64,000 nucleotides of DNA from JAQBDA01 sp963709875 (lineage in GTDB: Bacteria; Chloroflexota; Anaerolineae; Anaerolineales; UBA4823). The position numbers were made by a program, and so were the translations under genes. Numbering within the stretch: position 1 is the stretch's first letter; each line of letters opens with the position of its first letter. Shown piece by piece: positions 45,586-56,081 of this stretch. The DNA lies in the NCBI GenBank assembly GCA_963709875.1, contig CAVPYB010000014.1:434001-498000 (forward strand), written 5' to 3'. Under the pieces are notes generated by a model. It ran no database searches and was not told the origin of the DNA. It worked only from the letters and a program-made list of their open reading frames with translations.

Positions 45586-47649
45586 ATGCGCTTTTCCGGA
45601 TTCAATTACAGCACGGTTCCCTTCGCGCTGTTGGCGATCTGCATCCTGGCTTTTGGGCTGCTGGTCCCCTGGCTGGGTTTTTACCAGGACGACTGGTACC
45701 AGGTCTGGTTTGGACGCGCTTTCGGCAGCGGCGTGTTTGTGGATTACTATTCCATCGAGCGCCCATTTATTGCCGGCATCTACATGCTGACAATGCCGCT
45801 GGTTGGCAGTTCGCCTTTGAGCTGGCAGGTCTTCGGCGTATTCTCTCGCTTCCTGTCAGTGCTGGCAGTATACTGGCTGCTCAGAGTTGTCTGGCCAGAG
45901 CAGCGGCAGCAGGCGGTCTGGGCGGCTGCCTTGTTCGCGGTTTACCCAGCTTTCCGCCAGCAGTATGCTTCGGTCATTTACAGCCACTATTTCCTGCAGA
46001 TGGCGGTGCAGATGCTATCGCTGGGGACAATGGTCCTCGCGATCCGCCAGCCGCACAGGTTTTGGCGGCTGACAATTTTTTCACTGCTTGCTGGCACGTT
46101 CAGCCTGTTCACTTCTGAATATTTTTTTGGTCTGGAGCTCATCCGGCCGCTTTTCATCTGGGTCGCACTGGCAGAGCAGGCAGGCGGGACCCAGCGTGAG
46201 CGCTTCTGGAAGCTGCTCCGCCTGTGGTCGCCGTACCTGGTCATCTTACTTGTCTTCCTGGTATGGCGAGTATTCATTTTTGAGTTCCCCACATACCAAC
46301 CGATACTCTTGCAAGAGGGCAGACCGAAATTACCGGTTTTGCTGGCCGGGCTGGTTAGAACCATTCTGCAGGACGTGGTCCAGGTTGGGTTACTGACCTG
46401 GGGGGAGACGGTGCGGCAGTTCTTCGATCTGAGTGCCCGCCAGCCCTCGGCATTCGCCGCGCTGGCGCTGTCGCTGGTGAGCGCACTGCTCTTTGGGGCA
46501 TACCTGATTAAGCTGCAGGTCACCAAAGACTCGCAGGGAGAGCTTAAAGGTCAAGTCCGCAAGGATGCATGGAGCTGGGTTTTGATTGGTCTGGCGTCCC
46601 TGCTGGCATCTGGTTGGCCGTTCTGGTTCGTGGACCTGCCAGTGGACACGCAGCTGATCGGTGGGAGCCGGTTCACGATATCGTTCATGTTCGGCGCCAG
46701 CCTGCTGCTCGTCGGGCTGCTGGACCTGCTGGTCCGCAGTCCATGGCTGAAGATCGTGTTCGTTTCTGCCATCGTGGGTCTTGCGGTCGGCTACCACTTC
46801 CGAGACGCCAATTATTACCGCCAGATCCACTACAATCAGGCAGAATTCTTCCAGCAGCTTGCCTGGAGAGCGCCCGGGCTGGAGCCAGGCACGTTGATCC
46901 TGACGAATACCTTCCAGGAGCCCATCCTCAATGGCGATAACTCCCTGACCGCTGCGCTCAACTGGATCTACGACCTCGACCCGCCTTATGCACTCGACTA
47001 CATGCTGTTCTATATCCCCAGCCGCATCGAGAGCGGCAACTTACCCGGACTGGAACCCGGTATCCCGGTAATAAAAGACCTGCGCAATGCCAGGTTCACC
47101 GGCTCGACCTCGCAGGCATTGGCGGTTTATTACGCTCCGCCCAGGTGCCTTCGGGTGCTGGATGCGAAGGTCGACCAGGGTATATCCAGGCTGCCCGGCA
47201 TGCCGAGGGAGATGAAAGAAGCGGCAAACATCTCTAATCTGGCACAAATAAACCCCAAACCCATTTCCCCGGCGCAGCTCCCGGCGGCGCTGTTCAAACA
47301 TCTGCCGCGTGAGGATAGCTGGTGCTATTATTATGAGAAGGCCGAGCTGGCGCGCCAGGAAGAGGACTGGCATGAGGTCAGCCGCCTGGGAGACCAGGCG
47401 CTGGTCGGTGAGTTTAAAGTGGACAGCAGCATCGAGCTGGTGCCTTTCATCGAGGGTTATGCGCGCTCCGGTCTGGTGGAGAAGGCGCGCCAGCTTTCAT
47501 TGGAGGCTCAGCGTAAGAAACCGGAGGGTAAACAGCTGACCGAAGAGATCCTTTGTTCGACCTGGTCGCGGATCGGTCTGGCCGCCAGCCCTGAGAGCGC
47601 CCTGGCGGCCTCTACCAGCGATGTGAAGCGAGAGCTGGGCTGCCGGTAA
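45586..47649 (+). CDS. Large polytopic membrane protein, glycosyltransferase-like
   Basis: 687 residues. About ten membrane helices (10-430) are followed by a soluble C-terminal part (about 440-687) with a TPR-like end (YYYEKAELARQEEDWHEVSR). The early loop GFYQDDWYQVWFGRAFG holds the Asp-Asp pair placed as in GT-C transferases. It probably works with the following membrane gene in cell-envelope glycan or glycoprotein assembly. No exact family recognised. Confidence 0.6.
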   Translation: MRFSGFNYSTVPFALLAICILAFGLLVPWLGFYQDDWYQVWFGRAFGSGVFVDYYSIERPFIAGIYMLTMPLVGSSPLSWQVFGVFSRFLSVLAVYWLLRVVWPEQRQQAVWAAALFAVYPAFRQQYASVIYSHYFLQMAVQMLSLGTMVLAIRQPHRFWRLTIFSLLAGTFSLFTSEYFFGLELIRPLFIWVALAEQAGGTQRERFWKLLRLWSPYLVILLVFLVWRVFIFEFPTYQPILLQEGRPKLPVLLAGLVRTILQDVVQVGLLTWGETVRQFFDLSARQPSAFAALALSLVSALLFGAYLIKLQVTKDSQGELKGQVRKDAWSWVLIGLASLLASGWPFWFVDLPVDTQLIGGSRFTISFMFGASLLLVGLLDLLVRSPWLKIVFVSAIVGLAVGYHFRDANYYRQIHYNQAEFFQQLAWRAPGLEPGTLILTNTFQEPILNGDNSLTAALNWIYDLDPPYALDYMLFYIPSRIESGNLPGLEPGIPVIKDLRNARFTGSTSQALAVYYAPPRCLRVLDAKVDQGISRLPGMPREMKEAANISNLAQINPKPISPAQLPAALFKHLPREDSWCYYYEKAELARQEEDWHEVSRLGDQALVGEFKVDSSIELVPFIEGYARSGLVEKARQLSLEAQRKKPEGKQLTEEILCSTWSRIGLAASPESALAASTSDVKRELGCR

Positions 47650-47711
47650 TGCCCGGACGCCAGCTATACCGGTTGACATTTATAGCAGGTGCTTTCCTTT
47701 CCTGAACCGAT

Positions 47712-49884
47712 ATGCTTGTCGTTAAGATCATCCGCAACCTTACAATAGCCTGTGGGATCAGCTTCCTGTTCACGATCCTGATCCCGCGCGATCCCAGCAA
47801 CACGACCCTGCTTGGCTTCTCACCGGCGAGATGGGCGCTGATCGCAGGCTTTGCCCTGCTGTTCGGCAGCCTGACGGCAGTCGCCATCCTGCTGCGCAGA
47901 AGGCCGGAACTTGCGCACAGGCTCGACCAGCGGCTGGATGGGTTGGCGGAAAAAAGCTGGCTGCGTGAGGCGGTGCAGTTTGCAGCTACCCTGCTTCTCT
48001 TTGCGGGAATTTACTTCCTGGCTGAGCTGGTCTTGACCACCGACCAGTACCTGAAGCAGATCATGCTCCGCATCGCACCTGTTGTGGCTTTTGTGGTCCT
48101 GGCCTGCGGGCAGGTGCTGAGCCTGGAATATTTCAGGGCAGAGCGTAATAAATGGGTCGCGGTGATCGCTCTATCTGCGCTGTGCACGGTCGGCGGGATC
48201 ATTGTGCAGGGATTCTTGGTCGGCCAGCTCACCCGTTTTTATCCAAGGGACGCGGCAGCTTGTCAGGCTCAGCCAGTACAGCCTGTCGCTGGTGAGTTTT
48301 TTATATATCTACCGCCTGTCCCGGCTCGCCAGAGGGAAAAGGCAAGCCTGGGTCCTGCTCGCCGTTTATGTTGTAGTCCTGTTTGCGCTGCAGTGGGCAG
48401 GGTACCCGTCGAAATACTGGCCTGCCCAGTATCTTGTTGCGTTGCTGGCTCCAGCGGCTGCCATAGCGATCCCACTTTTCATCCGGGTTCTATTCGACCT
48501 GAGCTCCCACCTGGATCTGGCACGCCGCTTCAGCAGGAGCCGGGCTGCATGGGGGATTGTGCTCTTGGGGCTTATCCTGCTTGCTGCTCCATACTTAATC
48601 GCCGCCCAGGAGCACGCCCGGCTGCTCAACTATACAACCAAGTTCACCGACCAGCAGGAGTATCTGGTTTTCGCCAGGAATGCTCGCCTGCTGAACTTCG
48701 ACTATACCGGTGACCACAACCGCATGCCGGGCTACCCATTTCTCCAGGCGCTTTTCTACCGGGATGGGATGAGCGATGCTGAATTCTTCGAGCAGGGTAA
48801 GCGCATCAACACCTGGCTGTCGCTCGGGCTGCTGGCATGCACGTTCTGGATTGCCCGGCGGTATCTGGCAAAATTCGAGTCTGTCCTCTTCATCCTGGTC
48901 ATCGCCTTTTCGCTGTATATATTCAAAGCGCCTTATTTCCAGGCGGAGATCAGCTTCTATTTTCTGGTGTTCGTTGGCTACCTGCTCATGCAGATTATGC
49001 TGCTGCGACCGGGCTGGCTGCTGGCAGCCGCAGCCGGGGTTGTGTTGGGATTGGCACACCTGATGAAAGCCTCGGTCCTAGTAGGGCTGATCCTGTTTGC
49101 GGTTGTTTATGCGGGCAGAGAAATGCTATCTGGGATAAGGCAGCTGCGAAAGAAATCTCTCGATCGGCGTACCACCGGTGGCATCCTCATGCGGCTCGGC
49201 ATGCTGCTGGTGGTATTCGCCTGCTTCCTGGGGGTTATTTTTCCGTACATCCGCGCCATGAAGCTCAGGTTCGGACAGTATTTCTACAACGTGAACACCA
49301 CGTTTTACGTCTGGTACGATGACAACTTCGCGGCGATAGCTGCGGAAGAAGAACACCACTTTGCCGAGCGCTGGCCTGCACACCTGCCTGCGGACGAGCT
49401 GCCCAGCCCGAGAAACTACCTGCGCGACCACAGCACTGCTCAGATTGCCGAGCGTATCCGCTTCGGGATTCAATCCCAGTGGGATAACATTGTCTCTCAG
49501 TTTAGTGTCACCAACTACCACCTTAGCTACCTGGCACTGCTGGTTATGGTCCTTCTGGCAGATGTAAAGAACAGCCTGGCAGTATTTCGTAAATCTCCGG
49601 TATCCATCCTGTTTGCGCTGCTCTACTTTGCGGGCTACCTGGCAGCGTTCGTGTGGTATTCGCCGATCTCTCCTGAGCGCAGGTTTACGTATGGGTTGTA
49701 TATCCCGCTGATGTTCTCGATCTTCACAGCACTCGAAGCGCTGGGCGCGAGCTGTTCCCGAGAGGGAGGTGTGGATGTCGGAGAGTTTGTCGGCGCTGCC
49801 AATCTGGTGATCGCGCTGACCCTGCTTGTCAATATCCCATTGGTGCTGACAGAGCGGATGTTCTTCGACCGCTATGGATCGTGA
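47712..49884 (+). CDS. Polytopic GT-C-like membrane protein, frameshifted
   Basis: The first frame (47712 to about 48250) gives helices FAATLLLFAGIYFLAELVLT and VAFVVLACGQVLSLEYF; after GQLTRFYPRD one extra base moves it to RQLVRLSQYSLSLVSFLYIY, which continues to 49884. The joined protein has about 724 residues, with 12 or more helices and a large outer loop (DYTGDHNRMPGYPFLQALFY) of the glycosyltransferase-39 kind. Its end converges on the EamA gene with 13 bp overlap. Confidence 0.62.
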
Positions 49885-50831
49885 AACCCGCTCGCGCCCC
49901 GTGCATCCTTTTCCTTGGCATAACCCGTGCGGAGGGTGCGGATCGAATCGATCTGTGCCAGCAGCATGCCTGCCAGCATGAGTGCGCAGCCAAGCAGCTG
50001 CATCGCATGCAATTGCTCGTTCAATAGCAGCCAGCCGAAGAGCGCCGCGATGGGCGCTTCCATGCTGAGCAGGATGGCCGCGTCGGCTGGCGGCGCGATA
50101 CGCTGCCCGACTGCCTGCAAGGTATAGCCCAACCCAATCGAGAAGATGCCTGTGTACAGGATCGACATCCAGGAATTGGAGATGACACTGCTCAGGCTGG
50201 TCTCGGTAAGCGCACCGATGACCAGGCTGAGCAGCCCAACCAGCAGATACTGGCCGATAGCCAGAGGCAGCACAGGCAGTCGCTGGACCATAGTACCGAT
50301 CCATATGACGTGGAAGGCGAACATAACCGCACTTGCCAGCACCAGGGCGTCGCCCAACGCCAGCCGCAGCTGACCGCCGGTGCTGAGCAGGAATAATCCA
50401 GCCACCGCCAGCAGTGAGGCAGCCCAGATGGCTGAGCGCAGGCGCAGCTTGCCGCCTAACGCCAGGATAACTGGGATGAACACCACGTACAGACCGGTGA
50501 TAAAGCCTCCGTTCCCGGCGGTGGTGTAGCGCAGCCCCATCTGCTGCAGTGTCCCGGCGGCGAAGAGCAGCAGCCCGGCGATCAGGGTGCCCCGCAAGCC
50601 GGATCCCCGCCAGTTGAAAGCCTTGCGCAGGCTGCCGTTCCGCCAGGCAAAGGGCAGCAAGAATAATACACCGAGCAGGAAGCGCAATCCGTTGAACAGG
50701 AAGACCCCTGAGCTCTCGGCCGCCGTGCGCTGTGCCACGAAAGCCAGTCCCCAGAACGAGGCTACAAGCAGCAGGGTTGCATCGGCTTTCAGGCGTTTAT
50801 TTATCGGGACGTCAGGCAGTGTGGCAGACAT
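49872..50831 (-). CDS. EamA-family (DMT) transporter
   Basis: 319 residues from the ATG at 50831. Ten membrane helices in two EamA repeats (ATLLLVASFWGLAFVAQRTA at the start; ILLSMEAPIAALFGWLLLNE in the second). It is an inner-membrane metabolite exporter or importer; the substrate cannot be told from sequence. Confidence 0.88.
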   Translation of the reverse strand: MSATLPDVPINKRLKADATLLLVASFWGLAFVAQRTAAESSGVFLFNGLRFLLGVLFLLPFAWRNGSLRKAFNWRGSGLRGTLIAGLLLFAAGTLQQMGLRYTTAGNGGFITGLYVVFIPVILALGGKLRLRSAIWAASLLAVAGLFLLSTGGQLRLALGDALVLASAVMFAFHVIWIGTMVQRLPVLPLAIGQYLLVGLLSLVIGALTETSLSSVISNSWMSILYTGIFSIGLGYTLQAVGQRIAPPADAAILLSMEAPIAALFGWLLLNEQLHAMQLLGCALMLAGMLLAQIDSIRTLRTGYAKEKDARGASGFHDP

Positions 50832-51189
50832 AGCCACGATTATATCGGGAAATTTGCGTCCCCCAGCCAGCCTATTTAACGAACGACCAAGGGCAAGAAT
50901 GACTGGCGTGTCTCGCCCATCACGGCAAAGAGGCTCATATGGTCAAGCGCTGCGCTCAGCCGCTGATTGCCTGATCCAGGATGCTGGTTGGCTCCAGGTT
51001 TCACCCGCTGCCATCCCAGCTGCAAATCCCCAGGGTGCTCTGTATGGCGGGAGCGGTTTCCAGATGTGGCAGGTCGACCGTCATCCAGAAGTCTACAGGA
51101 CGATCCGCCTGGCAGTGAGGGAAATTAGAAATCCATCAGAGTATGGTGATATGGCTGTGCTTCATAAGCGAGATCGTGTAAACTTAGAA
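50832..51189. other. Intergenic stretch without a recognised gene
   Basis: An open plus frame through this stretch (50900-51150) has no protein family character and no ribosome-binding site. On the minus strand the reading WKPLPPYRAPWGFAAGMAAG is suggestive of a protein end, but stops interrupt it and I cannot name it. Possibly the remnant of a lost gene. Confidence 0.3.
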
Positions 51190-51939
51190 ATGATACATAA
51201 ATTGGTCTTGTTATTATCGTTAACTGTCCTGTTCGGCTGTCGCAAGCAGGCGGCTGCCGAAACTTCACCACTGGAAAGCCTGCTGGTAGACCAGCAGGCA
51301 GGGATAAAGCCGAGAACATTGCCGGGGGAGGGCGTGCCGCTGCGATATCTGGCACTGGGCGATTCTTACACGATTGGGGAGGCTGTGCGGGAGAGAGAAA
51401 GCTGGCCCATCCAGCTTGCTGATCAATTGCGCGCGGAGGGATACGCGATCGAAGATCTGCGGATCGTGGCCCGCGGCGGCTGGACTGCGGAGGAACTGGC
51501 GGCTGGTCTCCAGGTGGCCGAGATCGACCCTCCTTATGACCTGGTTTCCGTGCTGATCGGTGCTAACAACCAGTTCCGCGGCTACAGCCCGGAGTCCTAC
51601 AGCCGTGAGTTAGCTGCCTTGCTGGAGCAGTCGGTTGCTTACGCGGGAAACTGCCCGGGACGAGTGCTGGTATTATCGATCCCTGACTGGAGTATGACCC
51701 CGGTCGGATCGCAGTTCGACCGGCAGATGATCGCCGGTGAGATCGATGCCTTCAATTGGGTCATCTCACGAGAAGCTGAACGCCTGGGTGTGCGTTTTAT
51801 CGACATCACTCCCATCTCACGCAATGCGGAGAACGATCCGGACCTGGTCTCTCTCGACGGTCTTCATCCCTCGGGTAAGATGTATGCGCAGTGGGCTGGG
51901 CTTGTGTTGCAGGAAGCAGTTCTGGCATTGCAGGAGTGA
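51190..51939 (+). CDS. SGNH/GDSL hydrolase lipoprotein
   Basis: 249 residues from the ATG at 51190 (MIHKLVLLLSLTVLFGC), chosen because it gives a lipoprotein signal with the lipobox Cys17. Block I ALGDSYTIGE has the nucleophile Ser, ARGGWTAEEL the Gly, GANNQFRG the Asn, and SLDGLHPSG the Asp-x-x-His pair. All four SGNH residues are present, so an ester hydrolase anchored outside the membrane is expected. The SDR gene follows 5 bp later. Confidence 0.85.
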   Translation: MIHKLVLLLSLTVLFGCRKQAAAETSPLESLLVDQQAGIKPRTLPGEGVPLRYLALGDSYTIGEAVRERESWPIQLADQLRAEGYAIEDLRIVARGGWTAEELAAGLQVAEIDPPYDLVSVLIGANNQFRGYSPESYSRELAALLEQSVAYAGNCPGRVLVLSIPDWSMTPVGSQFDRQMIAGEIDAFNWVISREAERLGVRFIDITPISRNAENDPDLVSLDGLHPSGKMYAQWAGLVLQEAVLALQE

Positions 51940-51944
51940 ACAGT

Positions 51945-52811
51945 ATGGATGTTTCGAATAAGCGGATGAGCGGCAAAGTGTGCATGGTTACCGGTGCAAC
52001 ATCTGGCATCGGTAAGGTGACTGCGCGCGAGCTGCTGCGTATGGGTGCAATGGTCGTGATGGTCGGTCGCAGCCAGGAGCGTTGTGACATAACTGCGGAA
52101 CAATTTCGTAAAGAGACCGGGAGCGAGCTGGTGGATTACCTGGTGGCTGACCTGTCCTCACAGGCGGATGTCAGGCGGCTGGCGAATGATTACCTGGGTC
52201 GATATGACCGCCTGGATGTGCTGGTCAATAATGCAGGTGGTTTTTTTATGAAACGGCAAGAGAGCGTAGATGGAATTGAGATGACCCTTGCACTGAACCA
52301 CCTGAATTACTTCCTGCTGACTGGTCTGCTGCTGGAAATCATCCGTGCCAGCGCACCGGCAAGGATCGTCAATGTGTCCTCCAATGCGCACCGCGGTGGG
52401 AAGATCAATTTCGATAATCTTCAGGGAGAGCACGGCTACAACGGATGGCGAGCGTACGCCCAGTCCAAGCTGGCGAATGTGCTGCACGCTTTCGAGCTGG
52501 CGCGCTGCCTGGATGCAGCTCAGGTGACGGTTAACGCTCTCCACCCTGGCTTCGTCTCAACCCGCCTGGCGAGGAATAACGGCTGGCTTTTTCGGTTGGT
52601 CATGCCGCTGACTCGGGTCATCGCCCGCAGCGCCGAAGAAGGCGCCCGCAGCAGCATTTATCTGGCCACTTCACCAGCTGTGGAAGGAATAACAGGAAAG
52701 TATTTCGAGGACGAGCAGGCAGTACAGGCCGATCCGGCGGCATATGATGAGCCGACCGCCCGGACCCTGTGGCAGGTCAGCGCTGAGATGACCGGGCTGG
52801 CGGCATATTAA
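51945..52811 (+). CDS. Short-chain dehydrogenase/reductase (retinol dehydrogenase-like)
   Basis: 288 residues from the ATG at 51945, GGAG upstream. Cofactor motif TGATSGIG (about 17-24), NNAGG, the catalytic Ser in VNVSSNAH and YAQSK. It is an NAD(P)-dependent oxidoreductase of classical type acting in the cytoplasm. It is close behind the SGNH gene and is followed by a strong hairpin that likely ends the unit. Confidence 0.88.
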   Translation: MDVSNKRMSGKVCMVTGATSGIGKVTARELLRMGAMVVMVGRSQERCDITAEQFRKETGSELVDYLVADLSSQADVRRLANDYLGRYDRLDVLVNNAGGFFMKRQESVDGIEMTLALNHLNYFLLTGLLLEIIRASAPARIVNVSSNAHRGGKINFDNLQGEHGYNGWRAYAQSKLANVLHAFELARCLDAAQVTVNALHPGFVSTRLARNNGWLFRLVMPLTRVIARSAEEGARSSIYLATSPAVEGITGKYFEDEQAVQADPAAYDEPTARTLWQVSAEMTGLAAY

Positions 52812-52821
52812 TAATTTCCAT

Positions 52822-52854
52822 ATGACTGCCAGTCCTTCGCGGACTGGCAGTCAT
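52822..52854 (+). terminator. Hairpin after the SDR gene
   Basis: ATGACTGCCAGTCC (52822-52835) pairs perfectly with GGACTGGCAGTCAT (52841-52854) around TTCGC. No clear T tract follows on the plus strand; the minus side has AAATTATTAA. It may be a terminator without U-run or an mRNA-stabilising end. Confidence 0.55.
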
Positions 52855-52917
52855 CCCATAAGCCACCGGGCAATTTGCCAGATTGCCCCACGTACTGGAA
52901 ATACAAGGAGGTAGAGC

Positions 52918-53613
52918 ATGGTAGATACAACCAGCAGGATGATCGAATTCCGGTCCAATGACCACACTACACCCGGCTACCTGGCGCAGCCGGAGGGAGA
53001 TGGGCGCTTTCCCGGTCTGGTGGTGATCCAGGAATGGTGGGGGCTGGTGCCGCACATCAAAGACGTGGCAGAGCGCTTCGCCGGAGAGGGATTTATCGCC
53101 CTGGCGCCTGATCTGTATCACGGGCAGGCTGCCAGCGAGCCGGATGAGGCGCGCATGCTTTCCATGGAGCTGGACCGCGATCGGGCGGTTGCGGAGATTC
53201 TGGCTGCTCTGCATTACCTGCAAAACCTGGATGCGGTGGCGCCAAAGAAGATCGGCGTTGTTGGTTTCTGTATGGGTGGCTCGCTGACTGTCGCAACCGC
53301 TGCTGTCAGCCAGGATGTAGGGGCAGCAGTAGCTTTTTACGGGATGCCGCGCGACCTGGACATCGTACGGACAATCCAGGCCCCACTGCTGGGGCTGTAC
53401 GGTGAGAATGATCATGGTATCCCGGTCGATCTGGTACGTTCCCTGGAACAGGAGCTTGAGGTGCACGGTGTAGCGCACGAGGTACATATTTACCCGGGTG
53501 CGGGGCATGCTTTCTTTAACGATGCAAGACCGCATATCTACGATCCGGAGACTGCCCGAGATGCCTGGGAGCGCACCCTGCGCTGGTTCCGGAAGTATCT
53601 GGTTCAGAGCTGA
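52918..53613 (+). CDS. Dienelactone hydrolase family protein
   Basis: 231 residues. Alpha/beta hydrolase with VVIQEWWGL (the Glu), GFCMGG containing nucleophile Cys, an Asp in GENDHGIP and His in GAGHAFFND: the Cys-Asp-His triad of dienelactone hydrolases. AAGGAGG lies before the start. It would hydrolyse lactones or related esters in the cytoplasm. The substrate is unclear, as no aromatic pathway is nearby. Confidence 0.9.
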   Translation: MVDTTSRMIEFRSNDHTTPGYLAQPEGDGRFPGLVVIQEWWGLVPHIKDVAERFAGEGFIALAPDLYHGQAASEPDEARMLSMELDRDRAVAEILAALHYLQNLDAVAPKKIGVVGFCMGGSLTVATAAVSQDVGAAVAFYGMPRDLDIVRTIQAPLLGLYGENDHGIPVDLVRSLEQELEVHGVAHEVHIYPGAGHAFFNDARPHIYDPETARDAWERTLRWFRKYLVQS

Positions 53614-53624
53614 GAGGAGACCAT

Positions 53625-54050
53625 ATGGATGAATCAGCAAGCCAGGATACCCGCCGCTCGCCCTGGCATATCTATCCCAAAGACTGGCAGGACGATCACT
53701 GGCTGGTACCCTACCATGGTGATAACGCCGTTATCCACCACGGTCACCAGTCAGCGGATGACCACAGCCTGTGCGGTCCGATGGTGTTCTGCTGTACCAA
53801 GTCGCAGCGACTGTTCAGCGAGCAGTTCCCTGAAAGCGAAGCCGTACAGGCGAGCTGGGGTTTGACCAAAGCGGCGCATATCGAGGTGTGGATGGACTCG
53901 GGGGTCAATGTGGTGTACTTTATCTTCTGCGACCCGGTTCGACCGTTGGGCTTGCTTGCAGGTGGTCTGTCCGGTGAGGAAGCGCGCCAGGTGTTGGAGC
54001 GCAAGGTGCAGCCGGAGGCGTTCGCGGAGCGGGCGACCCGCCTGCGCTAA
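53625..54050 (+). CDS. Conserved-looking protein of unknown function
   Basis: 141 residues, start preceded by GAGAGGAG. No signal peptide or membrane helix. Two adjacent cysteines (VFCCTKSQ) and a His-rich stretch (YHGDNAVIHHGHQSADDH) are notable and could bind a metal. It follows the dienelactone hydrolase by 11 bp and is likely co-transcribed with it. No family recognised. It overlaps the convergent TolB-like gene by 4 bp. Confidence 0.6.
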   Translation: MDESASQDTRRSPWHIYPKDWQDDHWLVPYHGDNAVIHHGHQSADDHSLCGPMVFCCTKSQRLFSEQFPESEAVQASWGLTKAAHIEVWMDSGVNVVYFIFCDPVRPLGLLAGGLSGEEARQVLERKVQPEAFAERATRLR

Positions 54051-55255
54051 TCCGGAAGGCTTAGCAGCCAGATATTGTGGTCGCTGGCAGAAACATAGGC
54101 GACCTGTCGCCCATCCGGTGAAACGCTCCAATCACCGTTGGCGATCTTAAGGGGAGTGACGGCAGGGTCGGTCAGCGGGCGTGCCAGACCTGACTGGGCT
54201 TCGATCTGCCAGACCTGATGGTAAGTTTGGTTCAGGTCGAGGGGGACCAACAGCAGATGCCCGTCATCCTGCCAGCGGGAAGCTCCGAACTGTTCCACAC
54301 GCCGGGCTTCGCCGCTGGTTGAGCTGACCAGCCACAGTCCGTTGCTCGCCGGGTCCGAGCTGAGCGTGGACAGGTAGCTTACCCAACTTCCACCGGGGGA
54401 GATCGAAGTGCTGCGCAGCCGCCCGCCGCTGGCCAGCAGGACAATCCGCTTATCAGTCGGGGATACGGCATACAGGCTGGAAGATGTCTCGTCGGCTGCC
54501 AGCCTGCCGCTGACCAGCAGGCGCCCATCCGGGAACCAGCCGGAGAACCCGCCACCGTACATATCAATCACTGCTTTTGCCTGGCTGCCGTCCACCTGGC
54601 TGACCCATACCTGACGGCGGGCGCTGTCGAACGGTGGTCCGGACTGGCCTGCGGTCCAGGCGAGCTGCATCCCATCCGTAGAAAATGCCACTGCCCGCCC
54701 TCCACTGGGGATAGTCCAGGTCTGGCCATCTGCCAGGCGCTCAACGATGGTCTGCCCATCCTGGGGGTAAGCCAGCAGTGTCATGTCGTTGGAGTAGATG
54801 CCCAGCCGTTCGGTGACCAGCTCAGGACCGCCTCTCGACGCGCTTACGCCCCACAATCCGGTTGGACTTTCCGGTGAAGGTTTGTCAATGTACAGCACCC
54901 ATCCCCCATCCGGGGACCAGGATGGCTCAACGCAACAGCCACCGGTGGTAAGCTGGATCAGCGCCGGGGCAGCGGTCGGGGGCGGGGTGTGGCTGGCGGT
55001 TGGCGTCTCTGTGGTAAGGGGTGCGCTGGTGCTGGTAGCTGTTGGCAGCATTGTGAGCGGGTCTTCTGTCCGCACCAGTGCAGCAGGCAAGACAGCCTTG
55101 GGGGTTGGTGGCAGCCCGGCAGCAGTTCCACAGGCAGAAATGAATACCAGACAAAACGCTGTCAGCGTGAAAAAGCGCCACCAAGAAACATGATTAAAAA
55201 ACTTGGTGCCATGGTGTCTTGGTGGTGAATATCTCTTCCGCATATAAAAAGTCAT
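54047..55255 (-). CDS. TolB-like beta-propeller lipoprotein
   Basis: 402 residues from the ATG at 55255, 1 bp behind the M23 gene. Signal peptide with lipobox ISAC (Cys about 42), Thr/Pro-rich linker, then six or so WD40/PD40-like blades (EPSWSPDGGWVLYIDKPSPE, SISPGGSWVSYLSTLSSDPA). It is probably an extracellular scaffold or binding protein. Last gene of the tpiA-M23-TolB operon. Confidence 0.8.
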   Translation of the reverse strand: MTFYMRKRYSPPRHHGTKFFNHVSWWRFFTLTAFCLVFISACGTAAGLPPTPKAVLPAALVRTEDPLTMLPTATSTSAPLTTETPTASHTPPPTAAPALIQLTTGGCCVEPSWSPDGGWVLYIDKPSPESPTGLWGVSASRGGPELVTERLGIYSNDMTLLAYPQDGQTIVERLADGQTWTIPSGGRAVAFSTDGMQLAWTAGQSGPPFDSARRQVWVSQVDGSQAKAVIDMYGGGFSGWFPDGRLLVSGRLAADETSSSLYAVSPTDKRIVLLASGGRLRSTSISPGGSWVSYLSTLSSDPASNGLWLVSSTSGEARRVEQFGASRWQDDGHLLLVPLDLNQTYHQVWQIEAQSGLARPLTDPAVTPLKIANGDWSVSPDGRQVAYVSASDHNIWLLSLPD

Positions 55256-55256
55256 C

Positions 55257-56072
55257 TTACTGCCCCCACTCCAGCGGCCATGGGTTGGCGTAATCGTTGA
55301 GGATGGGCCCCCAGAAGTCGATATCGGGCTGGTCATCCAGGCGCTGCCAGCGGCGCGGATCGCTCAGGTCGCGGGCGAAGCCGCGTCCGAATGAGCCGGT
55401 CAGCGCCAGGGTATCCCAATCGACATCGATGAGCGGGATCGGGTTGAAAGCCTTGTTGTATGCCCCAGCGTTGCGGATCTCCAGGTGCAGGTGCGGGCGG
55501 GATGTGCAGGTCTCATCTGGATCGCCAACGTAGGCTACCAGCTCGCCCCCGACAACTGCCTGTCCAACCGCCAGGTCCGGCGTCTCGAACAGGTGCCCGT
55601 AGAAGGATGCATAGCCATTGGGATGGTCGATCATCAAGTTGTGTGGGGCTGAGCCGTGCTCCAGGGCGTCCACCTTGGATACCACCCCATCCCCGATAGC
55701 CACAACCGGATATCCACAGCGGGCGGAGAGATCGATCCCGAAGTGTATCCCCTGCCCAGCGCGATAGGTGCTGTTGCGCTGGCGGAAGGCACCGGTAGTG
55801 TTGCCGTAGGTCTGCCCGAGCAGCCAGGTGTTTGGTCCCGGCGGGTCGGGGAAGGGCAGGCCGAAAGGCGGAGTGTCCAGTGTTTCAGGGTCAGGTGTGA
55901 AGCGCGACGTGCGGTAGGCGACGTGCAATGTGTCAAGCGTCAGGTGCCAGGTGTCACGTGCGGCGAGCGAGGTGGGTAGTGCAGGGGAGGGCAAGGCTAG
56001 CAGGATTGGCAGGATCAGGATAATCTGTAAATACGGGCGAAACTGTCTCGTTACTGTCTTTAAGTTTTCCAA
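55257..56072 (-). CDS. M23-family metallopeptidase
   Basis: 271 residues. Signal-like helix (IILILPILLALPSPALPTSL), then a lysostaphin-type domain: HFGIDLSARCG (first His and Asp ligands) and RPHLHLEIR (H-x-H). The full zinc set is present. It cuts peptide cross-links of peptidoglycan outside the membrane. It is 9 bp from tpiA and 1 bp from the TolB-like gene on the same strand. Confidence 0.9.
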   Translation of the reverse strand: MENLKTVTRQFRPYLQIILILPILLALPSPALPTSLAARDTWHLTLDTLHVAYRTSRFTPDPETLDTPPFGLPFPDPPGPNTWLLGQTYGNTTGAFRQRNSTYRAGQGIHFGIDLSARCGYPVVAIGDGVVSKVDALEHGSAPHNLMIDHPNGYASFYGHLFETPDLAVGQAVVGGELVAYVGDPDETCTSRPHLHLEIRNAGAYNKAFNPIPLIDVDWDTLALTGSFGRGFARDLSDPRRWQRLDDQPDIDFWGPILNDYANPWPLEWGQ

Positions 56073-56081
56073 CCATTAAGA

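Noticed and set aside
50587..51189. N-terminal extension of the SGNH hydrolase frame
   Set aside because: The extension overlaps the EamA gene in antisense and lacks a start signal; the start at 51190 gives a proper lipoprotein signal.
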